Source: DASTPP01 sp035762175 (GTDB lineage Bacteria; Myxococcota_A; Polyangia; Polyangiales; Polyangiaceae). Taken from it: a DNA stretch of 64,000 nucleotides. Under the pieces are notes generated by a model. That model was given only the letters and a program-made list of their open reading frames with translations, was not told the DNA's origin and did no database searches. A program made the position numbers and the translations under genes. Every line of letters starts with the position of its first letter. Within the stretch, counting starts at the first letter, position 1. The DNA is taken from NCBI GenBank assembly GCA_035762175.1, contig DASTPP010000071.1:16560-80559 (forward strand), read 5' to 3'. This document shows, piece by piece, positions 7,577-17,549 of the stretch.

Positions 7577-10500
7577 CTAAAATCTCCTCGCGTGGGTATT
7601 TTCAATGCGGAAGATGATTCCTGGCTTTCCTTGCGACGGATCCACCCTCCACAGGAGCCTGTGAGGGTTGCTCCTGTCGATGATGTCCACCGACGTCCAG
7701 CCCTGCCAATTTCCCGTGAGAGGATGTTGATTGCGAGCTGTAAGTCGACCGGCTGCGGCTGCGTCTCCGCTCCGAGCAGCCTGAATGTCCATGAGGATGT
7801 CGTAAACGTGCGGTTGATACTCTTTAGGTATGTTGCCCGGAGCGAACGAGCTCCCGATCCGGTTGCCTTCGGGTGGCTGCGCCGAGGGGACAAGCTCGTG
7901 CGGGGCAGGGTTCGGCACATCTGTGCCTCCCCCCGACTCTGAGCCGGTCGAGAACGAGTGGTCGGAGTTAAGCGCATCAAGTACCTGCGCCGCCCCGGCC
8001 ACGACGGCGGTGGCGCCGTTGGCCTGCACCAGCACCCCGGCAGCCACTGCCGGCACCCCCAGGGCCGCCCCGATGCCGGTGATCGACAGCGTCACGCCGC
8101 CTATCTCGCCGAGCGTGCCGCCGCCGAGCGCGATAATGCCACCAAAGATTTGCCCCACCCCGTTGCCGAACTCGAAGCCGGCGTCGCGTGGGGGCGCCAC
8201 CGTCATGCCCCAGGAGTTGACGATCGTGCCACCGGGAACCATGCCAGCGACCAAACCGAGGCCGAAGCCGACCGCCGCAGGGCTGACGGCGTAGCCGAAG
8301 GGCAGGTTGAAGACGGGGCCTGACGAGACCGCCGCGGTCGAGGACTGGCCGAGCAGGTCGCCGACGTTCACGTCGACGATCATGTTGGGCGCGGCGGTGT
8401 TAGCGGCGGCGTACTGCTGCGCGAACCAGTTGTCCGTCCACGCGTTGAAGGCCGCGCTCTGCGCCTGGGACGCCGCCCACGCCGCCGCTTCATCGAAGTC
8501 GGGCATCGAAGGAATGCCCTGGCCCGGGTCGGCGGTGCTGAAGCCACTGGGGTCGGTGAAGCGCAGGGGGTTGTTGAAGACATAGGCGTAGCGATTCCAA
8601 CTCTGCGAGAAGGTGGGCGCTTGAACCACGGGGTCGGGCGTGAGAAAACGGCCTAGCCTGGGATCATAAACGCGCCCCTTCATGTTCACCAGCCCCAACT
8701 CGGGGTCGTCATCGTGGCCGGTGAAGCCCTGACCGAGCAAGGGCGGCACGGAGGCAGGCCCGGTCTGCGCCCAGTCGGGGTGGCGCGGCCGGCCGAAGGG
8801 ATCATACGAGCGGCGTTCGGCGATGACGGCGTGCGGGGCGGGCTGCTCGGGGTCGAGCCAGTTGCTCTCGTCGCTCGTCACCAGGTCGGTCGAGCCGAGG
8901 TGGTCTGTGTGAACGAAGAGCGGGCTCTGCCAGAGGCTCTGACCACCCTGCTCAAGGTAACGCAACGTAGCGACCACGCTACGGCCGGGGGCGGACACCA
9001 ACAGTCGATGCTCGACCTTGCCATCGGGCCGGCGTTGCCTCTCGTAAAACCCCGCCGCGTAGGTCGTCGTGCCCACCGACGAAACCTTGCGCACGCGCTC
9101 GCCCAGCCCGCTATAGGAGAAGCGCGCGAGCGGCGCGCTGCCCTGCGTCAGGCCTGCGGGCAGGTCAAAGGCATTGTAGTCGACGGCCACGCCGCCCGGC
9201 CGCGACGTCTGGTTGCCCACCGCGTCGTGACCGTAGGTTTCGTTGCCGACCTTCGTAACCAGGTGGGGGCGCAAAGGGTCGTATTCGTAAACGCCTGCAT
9301 CCGTCTTCTGTGTCAGGTTGCCGAGCGGGTCGTAATCGTAGGTGAGGCGCGGAGCGCCTTCGTTGTCGAGCGTAAGGCTCTTGAGTCGGTCGAGTTCGTC
9401 GTAGATGAAATGCTCGGTGTGCCCCTGCAGAAGGTCGGCGCGATGCTCGAGGTTGCCTTCGTCATCGAAGGTGTAGGTGAGCGATTGTAGCACTCGCCCC
9501 GGTTCGGCGTCGTAAATCGACGTTTGTGTCGTGACAGCGTCGGGCAGGCCGCGTAGCGGGTGGTAGGCGCGCCGGGTTTCGACTGCGTTGCCGAAGAATT
9601 CGTGCGTGACGCGGTCGGCTTCGTCGCTCTCGAGCGCCTCCCACAGGGCCGGTGCTTGGGCTCCCGTGCCCCAGCGCACGGCGCTGAGGTGCCCGTGGGC
9701 GCCGTAATCGTAGCCGACCGTGGTGGGCGACGTATGCCCCGGTAGCGTCGGGTACGTCACCGAGGATAGGCGACTGTGAGCATCGTACGCGAACTGCACG
9801 CGAAGTCGCTCGCTGCCCGCCCCAGAATCCGTGGGCAACACGTTGTCGAGCTTGGCGAGGCGACCCAGGGTATCGTAGCGGTACGTGAGCTGGTGCCACT
9901 GATTGTTGGCCCTGTCGAGGTGGTTGACGCGCGTCGGCTTGCCGACCGCCTTGCCCTCACCGAAGTCATAGACGTAGGTGGTCTCGGCCGCCGGCGTCGA
10001 ACTGCCCTCGTGAAGTAGGCGCATGTGCGTTCGGCGGCCCAACGCGTCATACTCGTAGAAGTACTGCCGCCCGAGCGCGTCGGTCGCGTTAATCAGCTCG
10101 CCAAAGACGTTGTAGCCGAAGACCTTGACCCCCCGGTCGGCATCGTATGCGCGCGCGACGCGCCCGTAGCCGTCGAGTTCGATCTCACTGATCGTCACCT
10201 CACCCGATGGCACCTCTGCCCGAGTACGAACAAGCTCGCCGAACGGCCCGTAGACGTAGGTTCGCGCCGTACCCTTCGCGTCGACCGCTCGCTCGATCTG
10301 GCCACGGGCGTTGTACACGATCGTGTTCGGGTAGCCGCGGGCGCCCAGGGCCGTCGTCGTCAGACCATCGTACCGCGTGACGAGCTTGGTACCATCGGGC
10401 CTGGTAACGACACGCGGCCGGAACTTGCCGTCATAGCCGAACGTCGTCGACCCCGGCGCGGGGGCACCTTCGCGCGCCCAGAGCGACACCTCGGCAGGCA

Positions 10501-13500
10501 CCCCCTGCGGGAAGAACGACCGCGTGCGCACGCGCCCTTGGCCGTCGAGACCGACGAAACGCTCGCGCACGATACGACCGAGTCGATCTTGGAGTACGTC
10601 GGTCTGTTCGCCAGACGACTCGAGGTCGCGTCGGCCGACGAGCCATTCACTCCCAATGTGCTCTTTGAAATACTGCACGTAGCTTGGCGGCCGATCGGGG
10701 TGTTCGGCGCGCACCGGGCGACCGAGCTGATCATAGGCCCACGCGCTGCGCAAGCCGTTCGGGTCGATGCTCGCCCAGGGGCGGCCGAAGACAGGGTGCA
10801 CCTTGACGTATGAAACGTGCCCGGCCGCGTTCACCGTTGCATGGGGGAAGGCGCCGTCGGGCTCGTACGTGGTGCACGAAGTTCGCTGCTGACTGTGGTC
10901 GGCGCTCGACACTGTCGTGTAGACGACGTTGCCATAGATGTCTCGGTCGAGGGTCGTTCGAGGTGCAAGCCCCGCCGGCTCGTCGGGCGATGAGACGACG
11001 ATCGTTCGGGGCAGGTTCGCCGCCCCTTCCCCGACGGGGGGGTACCAGAACAAAACCGCGCGCGTCCGCGTGCCTTGTGGCGTGATGTCGTGCGTTTCGA
11101 CGAACGAAGCCCGGCTAATGAACCACTCGGACGGGTCGTTGAAGTAGCCGCTACGCACACGCGTCGAGTCGCCGTCACCGTACACCGTCTCGGCGTCGAG
11201 CACGTTGCCATAATGGTCGATGTCATGTACGTGCTGCACGACGCCGGTGTAGGGCACGAGCCCGTCGACTTGCTCGATCGAGAACTGGTCGAGTGCCTCG
11301 GGGGGCATTTCGACTTCGTATTCACTCGTCGCGCGGCGTCGAACGAAGCCGAAGCCCGTCACGGGATACTCGCCGCGCGAGCCCCACAGGTTCACCGTCC
11401 TCGACAGCCAGAGGCCAGGGCTGCTGAACGTCGCCTTGTTCAAGGCCCCGTACGTCCACTGCTCGAGCACGCGCGGCACGCGTGCCGCCGGGACGGCCCG
11501 CTCGCCGACGTCATAGAACGTCCGGGTGGTGATGGGCCCGTAGGTGCCGAAGAACGTTTGCACCTTGTGTTCTTCGAAGCCCAACCAGGCGTGAGCCTTG
11601 CGCAGCACCTTGGCCTTCCTGTAGTCGTGGTACGAGGTCGATGTCTCGCCCCCGGTCGTGCCCGCGTCGAGCTTGTGCCGGCCGACGACGTACTTCGGCC
11701 CGTTGTAGCATTTTACGCCCGGCATGCGGTAACAATTGCCGCTGTCGTACCTGCCGCCGACCTGCCCGGGCAGTGAATCGATCAAGGGCTGGTATTCGAT
11801 TTCGACCGTGGGGGGCACGCTGGTGCCCGGGTCGCCGTCCGGCTCGTTCGCCCCCTCACGAATCGCGAGGACGACGTCCGGCCTGCCGCCGCCGCCGCGG
11901 TGCCGAAGGTAGCTGAAATGCCATTGGTTGTCGGCATTTTCGTAGTCGGCCCAGACGAGGTCTTGCTGCCCGTCACCGTCGGCGTCGACCGCCCGGGGCC
12001 CGTGCCTTCGGATTTGGCTGTAATGAAATTGTACCGTCCCGAGCCCGCCCGGAATCATAAGCGAAGGGTCAACGACGGTGAAGTAGTCGAAATCACCCGC
12101 GACGCGCAGCACCAGGAAGCGGCCGAGCCCTTGCCCCGTCCAAGGGGACGTCGGGGGTTCGGGGAATTCGTCGGTGTAGCTCCAGGGGACGAGCAAGTCC
12201 TCGCGCCCGTCGCCGTCGTAATCGAGGACGGCGGAGATGCCCAAGAGGAGGGGCGGCGCGCGGAACTCGGAGATGTCGAGGTCGCCCGTTGCGCCCGGCG
12301 GGACGGCCAGTCTCGACATGAGAAAGCGCCCGCCCCCGTTGACCCACAGGTACCACGGCCGCAAGCCGTCCGCGCCGCCCTCGCCCGACTTGGGCGCCGA
12401 GACGAGGTCGCGAAGCCCGTCGCCGTTCGCGTCGAGCCAGACCCGGCTATGGTCGCGCACCTCGGAGCCCAGCCCGCTGTCGTACGATTCGAAATGAGCC
12501 ACGGTGCCTGATGCGTTCTTGCTCTCGTGCGACCAAGAGAGCGTCGTGTACGTGGGCAGGGCCTCGTCGGCCTTCCAGTACAGCATCTCTTCTTTGCCGT
12601 CGCCATCGAGGTCGACGACCACGAGGTCTTCGGGGCCTACGCCCTCGAGGGCGGGTATATCGACCGGTTGCGTGAACGCGAGGTTCTCGCCGGGCAGGTG
12701 CTGGTCGACATGGTATGAGACAACGCCGGTGTGCCGCCGGTACTTCCACCGCGCGCCGCACCCGTCGCATTGATGCCAGTACTCGACCAGGTCGCGGGCG
12801 CCGTCGCCGTCGAGGTCGACCATGTACTTGCCTTGAGCGATGAGCTCACTCTTCGGCGGGTACTCGTATGTGTCAGGGGCCGGGCCGTGCGTCTTCGCGA
12901 AGTCGGTGATCGCGGTAAAGAACCCGCCCGGTTGCGACAGGTGCACCCGCCAGGTGCTCTCTTTATCCATCGTCAATAGATCGACGCGACCGTCTTGGTC
13001 GTAGTCGACCGGCCACGCCACCGCGTCACTGTCGCACGAGACCTCCTGGGAGGTGTCCGGCATGGTGAGCGTGCACCATCCGTCGTTCGAGGCACCTGTC
13101 GCAGCCGCCTGCGCATAGGGGGTGTCGCCGCCCTGGCTCTGGACTAGCTTCCAAGAGTCGTGGGTTGGGTACATGATGTCGTCGCGCCCGTCGCCGTTCG
13201 CGTCGACCACGACGATATGAGGCCAGCCGTGGTCACCGGAGAACGCGTCAAAGAGGGCCGGTTGCAGCGTTTTCGGTTCGAACCCCGCCTGGCCCGCCCG
13301 CCAGGCGAATGTCGTAGGACGCTTGCAGGCGGCGCCTTCGAGGGCCGACGCGCACTCGGTGATGCTGGCGAGCTTGCTGCGACCGGTCGACCCGTCGTTG
13401 TTGTAGGCGAGTTTGTAGGCGCGTGCCGTGCGGTGGGTGCCCCCCACGGTCGTCGACATGGCGATCAGATTGAGGCGCTGCGTCAGACGCATCTGGGTGC

Positions 13501-14464
13501 CGAGCTGGTAACCCCGCTGCGGGTCGGGGCGAGACTCGTAGAAGAAGTGAACCCGCTTGTTGTGCTCGAGGCCGTTCGTGTGCCCGCCGTAGCGAATTGC
13601 CGTCGGCCACTGTTCGATCGTGTAGGGCAACGCGTCGGGCGGCTCGGCGATGCCCTCGGTGGCCTGATATTCGATCTCCATCGTATTGCCGGAGGTGTCA
13701 CGCGTGGTCGAGAGCGACCATTGTCGCGTCCGGCCCCCGTACCTGATGCTGGCGAAGGGACCTGTGCCGTAGTCATGCATGCGCCCTTCCTTCGTCCACA
13801 CTCGAAACGAGTCGGGGCCGGTGTACTCAGAGGGGTCTTCGCCGTTGTTGCCGCCCGATGAGCGTATACGCACGAAGGTATCGGGCATGGTGCGGTACTC
13901 AGTGCCGTCGGCGCCGTATTCGCCGCTGACGGCGACCAGGCGCAGACCGTCGAGGCAGAAGCGGTCGTCGCGGGTCATGCGCACGGCCCGCAAGCGCCCA
14001 TCGTCGAGTTCGTTCGACGGGCAACGGCGAACGGCCGACATGCCAGAGAGCGTAAAGCCCACCCCGACAGGACCGTTGCCGCCGTTGCTGTTGTAGGCGA
14101 GGGCGAGTTCGGGCTGCATTCCGGCGCGGCCGGGTACGACCTCAAGCGGCACCCGGTATGTCGCCGCCCCGTCATCGTCGACCTGAAACTGACCCGGGGT
14201 GCCGCCGACGAACGCCGCCGCTGGCTCGTCGGCCGGCCCGTCGGCGATATGGCTCGGGTCGTAGGCGGGGCACGTCACGGTGGTCGAGGCGGCCGTAAGG
14301 CCCGTCATGCCCTCGTCATCGCCCTCCAACCAAGGGAGCCCGTTGGGGTCGCGTTCGCCGTGCGATTGTACCGAACAACTGAGGGCCAAGGCCCCCACGA
14401 GGGGCGCCCCCCACCACAGGGCGGTGCGGCGCGAAAAGAGCCGTCGATGTTTATCTTGGTTCAT
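7577..14464 (-). CDS. SpvB/RHS-repeat lipoprotein, polymorphic toxin
   Basis: About 2295 residues. The chosen start is ATG 14464, 27 codons inside the open frame, because it opens a lipoprotein signal (MNQDKHRRLFSRRTALWWG, lipobox ALSC) and has AGG upstream. Order: SpvB-type N-terminus (YRVPLEVVPGRAGMQPELA); FG-GAP/VCBS repeats such as VDANGDGRDD, VDLDGDGARD and VDADGDGQQD; a long run of RHS YD repeats (YDALGRRT, YDPLGNLTQ); the RHS core ending YDPRLGRFLTPDP and NPLRFTDPSG. After it come ~150 hydrophobic Gly/Ala-rich residues and a unique tip of ~90 residues ending RIENTHARRF. The tip (HPLTGNWQGWTSV, LLWRVD, IIFRIE) resembles RelE-like RNase strand patterns, a tentative guess. The probable immunity gene follows; the Kelch lipoprotein lies upstream in the same operon. 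Confidence 0.88.
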   Translation of the reverse strand: MNQDKHRRLFSRRTALWWGAPLVGALALSCSVQSHGERDPNGLPWLEGDDEGMTGLTAASTTVTCPAYDPSHIADGPADEPAAAFVGGTPGQFQVDDDGAATYRVPLEVVPGRAGMQPELALAYNSNGGNGPVGVGFTLSGMSAVRRCPSNELDDGRLRAVRMTRDDRFCLDGLRLVAVSGEYGADGTEYRTMPDTFVRIRSSGGNNGEDPSEYTGPDSFRVWTKEGRMHDYGTGPFASIRYGGRTRQWSLSTTRDTSGNTMEIEYQATEGIAEPPDALPYTIEQWPTAIRYGGHTNGLEHNKRVHFFYESRPDPQRGYQLGTQMRLTQRLNLIAMSTTVGGTHRTARAYKLAYNNDGSTGRSKLASITECASALEGAACKRPTTFAWRAGQAGFEPKTLQPALFDAFSGDHGWPHIVVVDANGDGRDDIMYPTHDSWKLVQSQGGDTPYAQAAATGASNDGWCTLTMPDTSQEVSCDSDAVAWPVDYDQDGRVDLLTMDKESTWRVHLSQPGGFFTAITDFAKTHGPAPDTYEYPPKSELIAQGKYMVDLDGDGARDLVEYWHQCDGCGARWKYRRHTGVVSYHVDQHLPGENLAFTQPVDIPALEGVGPEDLVVVDLDGDGKEEMLYWKADEALPTYTTLSWSHESKNASGTVAHFESYDSGLGSEVRDHSRVWLDANGDGLRDLVSAPKSGEGGADGLRPWYLWVNGGGRFLMSRLAVPPGATGDLDISEFRAPPLLLGISAVLDYDGDGREDLLVPWSYTDEFPEPPTSPWTGQGLGRFLVLRVAGDFDYFTVVDPSLMIPGGLGTVQFHYSQIRRHGPRAVDADGDGQQDLVWADYENADNQWHFSYLRHRGGGGRPDVVLAIREGANEPDGDPGTSVPPTVEIEYQPLIDSLPGQVGGRYDSGNCYRMPGVKCYNGPKYVVGRHKLDAGTTGGETSTSYHDYRKAKVLRKAHAWLGFEEHKVQTFFGTYGPITTRTFYDVGERAVPAARVPRVLEQWTYGALNKATFSSPGLWLSRTVNLWGSRGEYPVTGFGFVRRRATSEYEVEMPPEALDQFSIEQVDGLVPYTGVVQHVHDIDHYGNVLDAETVYGDGDSTRVRSGYFNDPSEWFISRASFVETHDITPQGTRTRAVLFWYPPVGEGAANLPRTIVVSSPDEPAGLAPRTTLDRDIYGNVVYTTVSSADHSQQRTSCTTYEPDGAFPHATVNAAGHVSYVKVHPVFGRPWASIDPNGLRSAWAYDQLGRPVRAEHPDRPPSYVQYFKEHIGSEWLVGRRDLESSGEQTDVLQDRLGRIVRERFVGLDGQGRVRTRSFFPQGVPAEVSLWAREGAPAPGSTTFGYDGKFRPRVVTRPDGTKLVTRYDGLTTTALGARGYPNTIVYNARGQIERAVDAKGTARTYVYGPFGELVRTRAEVPSGEVTISEIELDGYGRVARAYDADRGVKVFGYNVFGELINATDALGRQYFYEYDALGRRTHMRLLHEGSSTPAAETTYVYDFGEGKAVGKPTRVNHLDRANNQWHQLTYRYDTLGRLAKLDNVLPTDSGAGSERLRVQFAYDAHSRLSSVTYPTLPGHTSPTTVGYDYGAHGHLSAVRWGTGAQAPALWEALESDEADRVTHEFFGNAVETRRAYHPLRGLPDAVTTQTSIYDAEPGRVLQSLTYTFDDEGNLEHRADLLQGHTEHFIYDELDRLKSLTLDNEGAPRLTYDYDPLGNLTQKTDAGVYEYDPLRPHLVTKVGNETYGHDAVGNQTSRPGGVAVDYNAFDLPAGLTQGSAPLARFSYSGLGERVRKVSSVGTTTYAAGFYERQRRPDGKVEHRLLVSAPGRSVVATLRYLEQGGQSLWQSPLFVHTDHLGSTDLVTSDESNWLDPEQPAPHAVIAERRSYDPFGRPRHPDWAQTGPASVPPLLGQGFTGHDDDPELGLVNMKGRVYDPRLGRFLTPDPVVQAPTFSQSWNRYAYVFNNPLRFTDPSGFSTADPGQGIPSMPDFDEAAAWAASQAQSAAFNAWTDNWFAQQYAAANTAAPNMIVDVNVGDLLGQSSTAAVSSGPVFNLPFGYAVSPAAVGFGLGLVAGMVPGGTIVNSWGMTVAPPRDAGFEFGNGVGQIFGGIIALGGGTLGEIGGVTLSITGIGAALGVPAVAAGVLVQANGATAVVAGAAQVLDALNSDHSFSTGSESGGGTDVPNPAPHELVPSAQPPEGNRIGSSFAPGNIPKEYQPHVYDILMDIQAARSGDAAAAGRLTARNQHPLTGNWQGWTSVDIIDRSNPHRLLWRVDPSQGKPGIIFRIENTHARRF

Positions 14465-14532
14465 TGGCAATGCCTCGCGATGTTTCGTGAAGGGCGAGTG
14501 CGCCGCGGTGTTCGCGGCGCACTCGCGTGGGC

Positions 14533-16803
14533 TCAATCGCCGCAATCAATGCTCTCGCCGTCGCCGAAGGGCAGCCCACGGCAGGCGACGACGCCCTCGT
14601 AAAGGCCCGGGGCGTTGCAGAAGGGTATGGTTTCGTTCGGCGTGCTCGAGCAAAGGGCGCCGCCGGTCGCGTAGCCGACGTCTTGGAACTGCACGGCGAA
14701 GCTCGCGTCGGCGAACGAGGCGGTGACCTCGCAGCGAAAGACGCCGTCACCCTCGGGGCCGATAGGCGTGCCCGGCAAGCCGCAGGCCGGCCCGACGACG
14801 GCCCAGGCGCCCTCGGTATGCCGCGAGAACACGGCGCGGGCACGTTCGGTGGAGGCGCCGCCGGGCAGCGCCACCTGCGCCTGGAGGGTGTACGTGTTGC
14901 AGTCGCCGTCGTCGTCGGGGTCGTGGCATGTCACGCGCAGCGAACCGGCGCTCGTCTGCCCGCGGTAGGCCAAGGGCGGCGAGGGGTTGAGCGTGGGCGC
15001 AGTGCCGTCGGGCGGCACAAACGAGGAGCCGCCCACGAGCAACGTCGCTTGCGCCACGGGGTCGAACGCCGCGGCGGCACCGACCCGGCGCCCCGGCAGC
15101 GACGTCGTCACGGGCACGCGGGCCCAGCGCGGCTGGCCACTCTGGCCCGATAGGCGCCAGACGTCGAGCGGGTCGGCGGTGCCGCCCTCGAGCGTGCCCC
15201 CCGAGCCGACGAGCGCCTGGCCGTTCGCTGCGATCGCACCCCAGGCGAGAAAGCGCGGCGAAGGGCGCACCTCACCAGGCGAAGCGACGGTGCCGTCGAG
15301 CAGGGTGGGCCAAGGCGCCGTGCTGTCACGCGTCTCGCGAGCCCAACCGCTGCCGGTGAACGTGAAGATGTCTTCGGTCGTGTCGACGCTGGTCGCGGTC
15401 AGCACGTAGCCGCCGAACACCAGGGTCTTGGTCGCCGCGCCCGAGCCGAGCGTCAGGGGGGTGAACCCCCGCCGCGCGGGGAAGCAGCCCGGGCCGCGGC
15501 AAACGCGCGTCCAGCTGGTGCCGTTGAAGAGCCAGGTGTCGTCGAGGGGCATGCCGTTCGGGGCGGCGCCGCCGAAGAGCAGGAGGCCCGAGCCGGTCCA
15601 AACCAGACCGGCTTCGAAGCGCGCCGACGGCCAGTTGTCGGCCGTCTGGGGCGAAGGCGGCAGGATGCGCGCCCAGGTGGCGGATTTGGCGCCGCCCGAC
15701 GGGCCTGTGAGCGTGAGCTTCCAGAGGTCGTTGAAGACCCCGGCGCCGATGCCCCCGAAGAGATACGCACCGGCCTTCGCAGCGTCGGTGAAGGGAGCAT
15801 AGGCCAGGCGCGCGTCTTGCCGCGCGGCCGGCTTCGTCGCACTCGCGGGGATGCCCGCGCCACCGGGGCCGACTTGCCATTCGCCGTTGCAGCGCACCGC
15901 GACATCGTCTCGGGTGCGCGTGCCTGTCGGGCCGACGTCGAAGCCCCCGAAGAGTACCGCACAATTCTGGTCGCCCCCGTAGAAGGTCAGCCCCGCCGCC
16001 GCCCGCGGCGAAGGGGGCGTTGGCCCCCCGGCCGGAAACCACGTCGGCGTCTCGAAGCCGACGCTCACCAGGGCAGGGAAGGCCAAGGTCTGCCAGGGCA
16101 GCTCGGCCTCGACCACCGGCTCGCCACCTTCTTCGCTCACCTGCCAGCGACCCTCGACGACGCGCCCCTCGGCGTCGCGGGTCGAGGGCGGGGCGAGGCG
16201 CAAGAAACCACTACCCTCGCGGTCGTAGGCCCAGCGGGCACCCTTCTCATCGCTCTCCCAGCGACTGAATGCGGGGCCAGTGCGCAGCCGGAAGCGCAGC
16301 GGCGGGGCCTCGACCGCGCTCGGGATGCGCAACCTCGCCTCGACGCGCTCGTCGCTCGCGCCGACGGCGACGCTGACGCCGGGATAGGCCTCGTCGTAGG
16401 CGACGAGCGCGCCGTCGTGGCGGAGGCGCGCAGGGGCGTGCGAGGCGGCGCCGAGGGGGCGCAATTCGACGAAGGCGGTGGCGTTGGCCGCTGCGACGAG
16501 GCGTAGGCCTTCGTCGTAATGGTTCCCGAGTTCGGCCCCGAGCGAGAGTTGGCCGGCGCTCGACGCGTTGGGGTTGCGGCGCTCGGTGGCGCTCAGCGCG
16601 CGAGTGACGAGTCGACCCCGGTCTCGGATAATGGTGGCCGGGGCGAGGGCGCTTTCGGCGCTGTCTTGTCGCGAGAAGCCGGCGGGCCCCTCGAAGGCGC
16701 CCTCGCTACGCTCTTCGCAGCCTACGACGAACGCGAGGCTGAGGGCCGCGGCGAGTCGCGGGCCCGTGGCCCAGGGCGGCCGAATGAATATGCTTCGATA
16801 CAT
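14533..16803 (-). CDS. Kelch-repeat lipoprotein
   Basis: A 756-residue protein from ATG 16803, with GGAGAAGG as ribosome site. The signal sequence ends in a lipobox (LAFVVGC, Cys at about 29), so it is lipid-anchored. The first ~250 residues are strand-rich and unassigned. From about residue 275, Kelch-type motifs repeat (AVLFGGFDVG, AYLFGGIGAG, GLLLFGGAAPNG, TLVFGGYVL, TLLVGGSSF), consistent with a beta-propeller. The last ~130 residues are Cys-containing (CHDPDDDGDC, CRGLPFGDGESIDCGD) and follow a Pro-rich hinge. The RHS toxin starts 68 bases downstream on the same strand, so the two surface lipoproteins probably work together, perhaps in target recognition; this is inference. Confidence 0.8.
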   Translation of the reverse strand: MYRSIFIRPPWATGPRLAAALSLAFVVGCEERSEGAFEGPAGFSRQDSAESALAPATIIRDRGRLVTRALSATERRNPNASSAGQLSLGAELGNHYDEGLRLVAAANATAFVELRPLGAASHAPARLRHDGALVAYDEAYPGVSVAVGASDERVEARLRIPSAVEAPPLRFRLRTGPAFSRWESDEKGARWAYDREGSGFLRLAPPSTRDAEGRVVEGRWQVSEEGGEPVVEAELPWQTLAFPALVSVGFETPTWFPAGGPTPPSPRAAAGLTFYGGDQNCAVLFGGFDVGPTGTRTRDDVAVRCNGEWQVGPGGAGIPASATKPAARQDARLAYAPFTDAAKAGAYLFGGIGAGVFNDLWKLTLTGPSGGAKSATWARILPPSPQTADNWPSARFEAGLVWTGSGLLLFGGAAPNGMPLDDTWLFNGTSWTRVCRGPGCFPARRGFTPLTLGSGAATKTLVFGGYVLTATSVDTTEDIFTFTGSGWARETRDSTAPWPTLLDGTVASPGEVRPSPRFLAWGAIAANGQALVGSGGTLEGGTADPLDVWRLSGQSGQPRWARVPVTTSLPGRRVGAAAAFDPVAQATLLVGGSSFVPPDGTAPTLNPSPPLAYRGQTSAGSLRVTCHDPDDDGDCNTYTLQAQVALPGGASTERARAVFSRHTEGAWAVVGPACGLPGTPIGPEGDGVFRCEVTASFADASFAVQFQDVGYATGGALCSSTPNETIPFCNAPGLYEGVVACRGLPFGDGESIDCGD

Positions 16804-17549
16804 GGGACCTTCTCCGAGAGACGGTGAGACCTTGGGTGGCGTGAAAAACTGGTCGGCGCCTTCGGCGGGTCGGTGTGCCTACCAGGCGGTCCGGCGGGAG
16901 CCTCGTCGTGCGGGCCTCCCAGAGCAGGTTGCGTGCCCGCGTTTACCCAGGGCGTTTGTGAAGCAGAGCGGGCAACGCGGCAGCCCCCCTGGCGGCAGGT
17001 GGCGATTGGCCTGGCGGGGCGCCAGTGCCCATGGGCCACCGGGCGGTCGCGTCGCGGTCCGCGACTACGTTGCCTACGTCAGTCTCGTGAACTGTAACGC
17101 CCGTTGCAGTTGCCCAACCGACCGATGCCTTTTCCCGCTGCTCTGGTCTCGCAGCGGGTGCCAATTTCTGGCGTCCGTTGCATCCCGACGCGCAGGCCTG
17201 CGGGAGGTCGGAGCGGTTTCGTAAACCGCGGGTCTGGGGTTCAAGTCCCCAAGATGGCTCGAAGTTTTCTGCGTACTGCAAATGCGTACCGCAGAATGTA
17301 CGTCCTTCCTCGCCCTGCCTCATCCTGGCGAGGTAGCCGCCGGGGGCGAGCTTTCCGAACGCGCAGGCGGTTCGCTCCTAGCCGATGCCGAGGTCAGCCA
17401 ACCCAGCCATGCCCTTCACACTGACGACCACTCTGGCGTCGAGCGCGGCTATGCCAAGGCGTTGTATGAGAGTGCCGTTGTCTACAAGCCGCAGGGGCGG
17501 TGCCATAAGGCAATGTAGGTTGCTGCCGCTGATGTGCTCGACCTGGTGC
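16804..17549. other. Long intergenic stretch upstream of the Kelch gene
   Basis: About 750 bases without a credible gene. The only feature I can support is the 3' half of a tRNA-Thr at 17213-17259. Open frames crossing it read through that tRNA sequence and have no protein character. The promoter for the Kelch-RHS operon should lie at its left end, but no clear consensus is visible. Confidence 0.4.
17213..17259 (+). other. 3' half of a tRNA-Thr (CGT) gene, attachment-site-like
   Basis: The anticodon stem-loop (17213-17229) closes five base pairs around TTCGTAA, anticodon CGT at 17220-17222. A T-arm follows with stem TGGGG/CCCCA and loop TTCAAGT (17235-17251), then acceptor strand AGATGGC plus T (17252-17259). 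No matching 5' half (GCCATCT and D-arm) is upstream and CCA is not encoded. Isolated 3' tRNA halves are usual footprints of integrative elements, here of one that targets a different tRNA from the tRNA-Gly used nearby. Confidence 0.65.

Noticed and set aside
17213..17259. Functional tRNA-Thr gene
   Set aside because: No 5' acceptor strand or D-arm; only the 3' half is present.
17282..17518. Small plus-strand gene after the tRNA-Thr fragment
   Set aside because: No conserved pattern, no ribosome site, and codon use unlike the neighbours.
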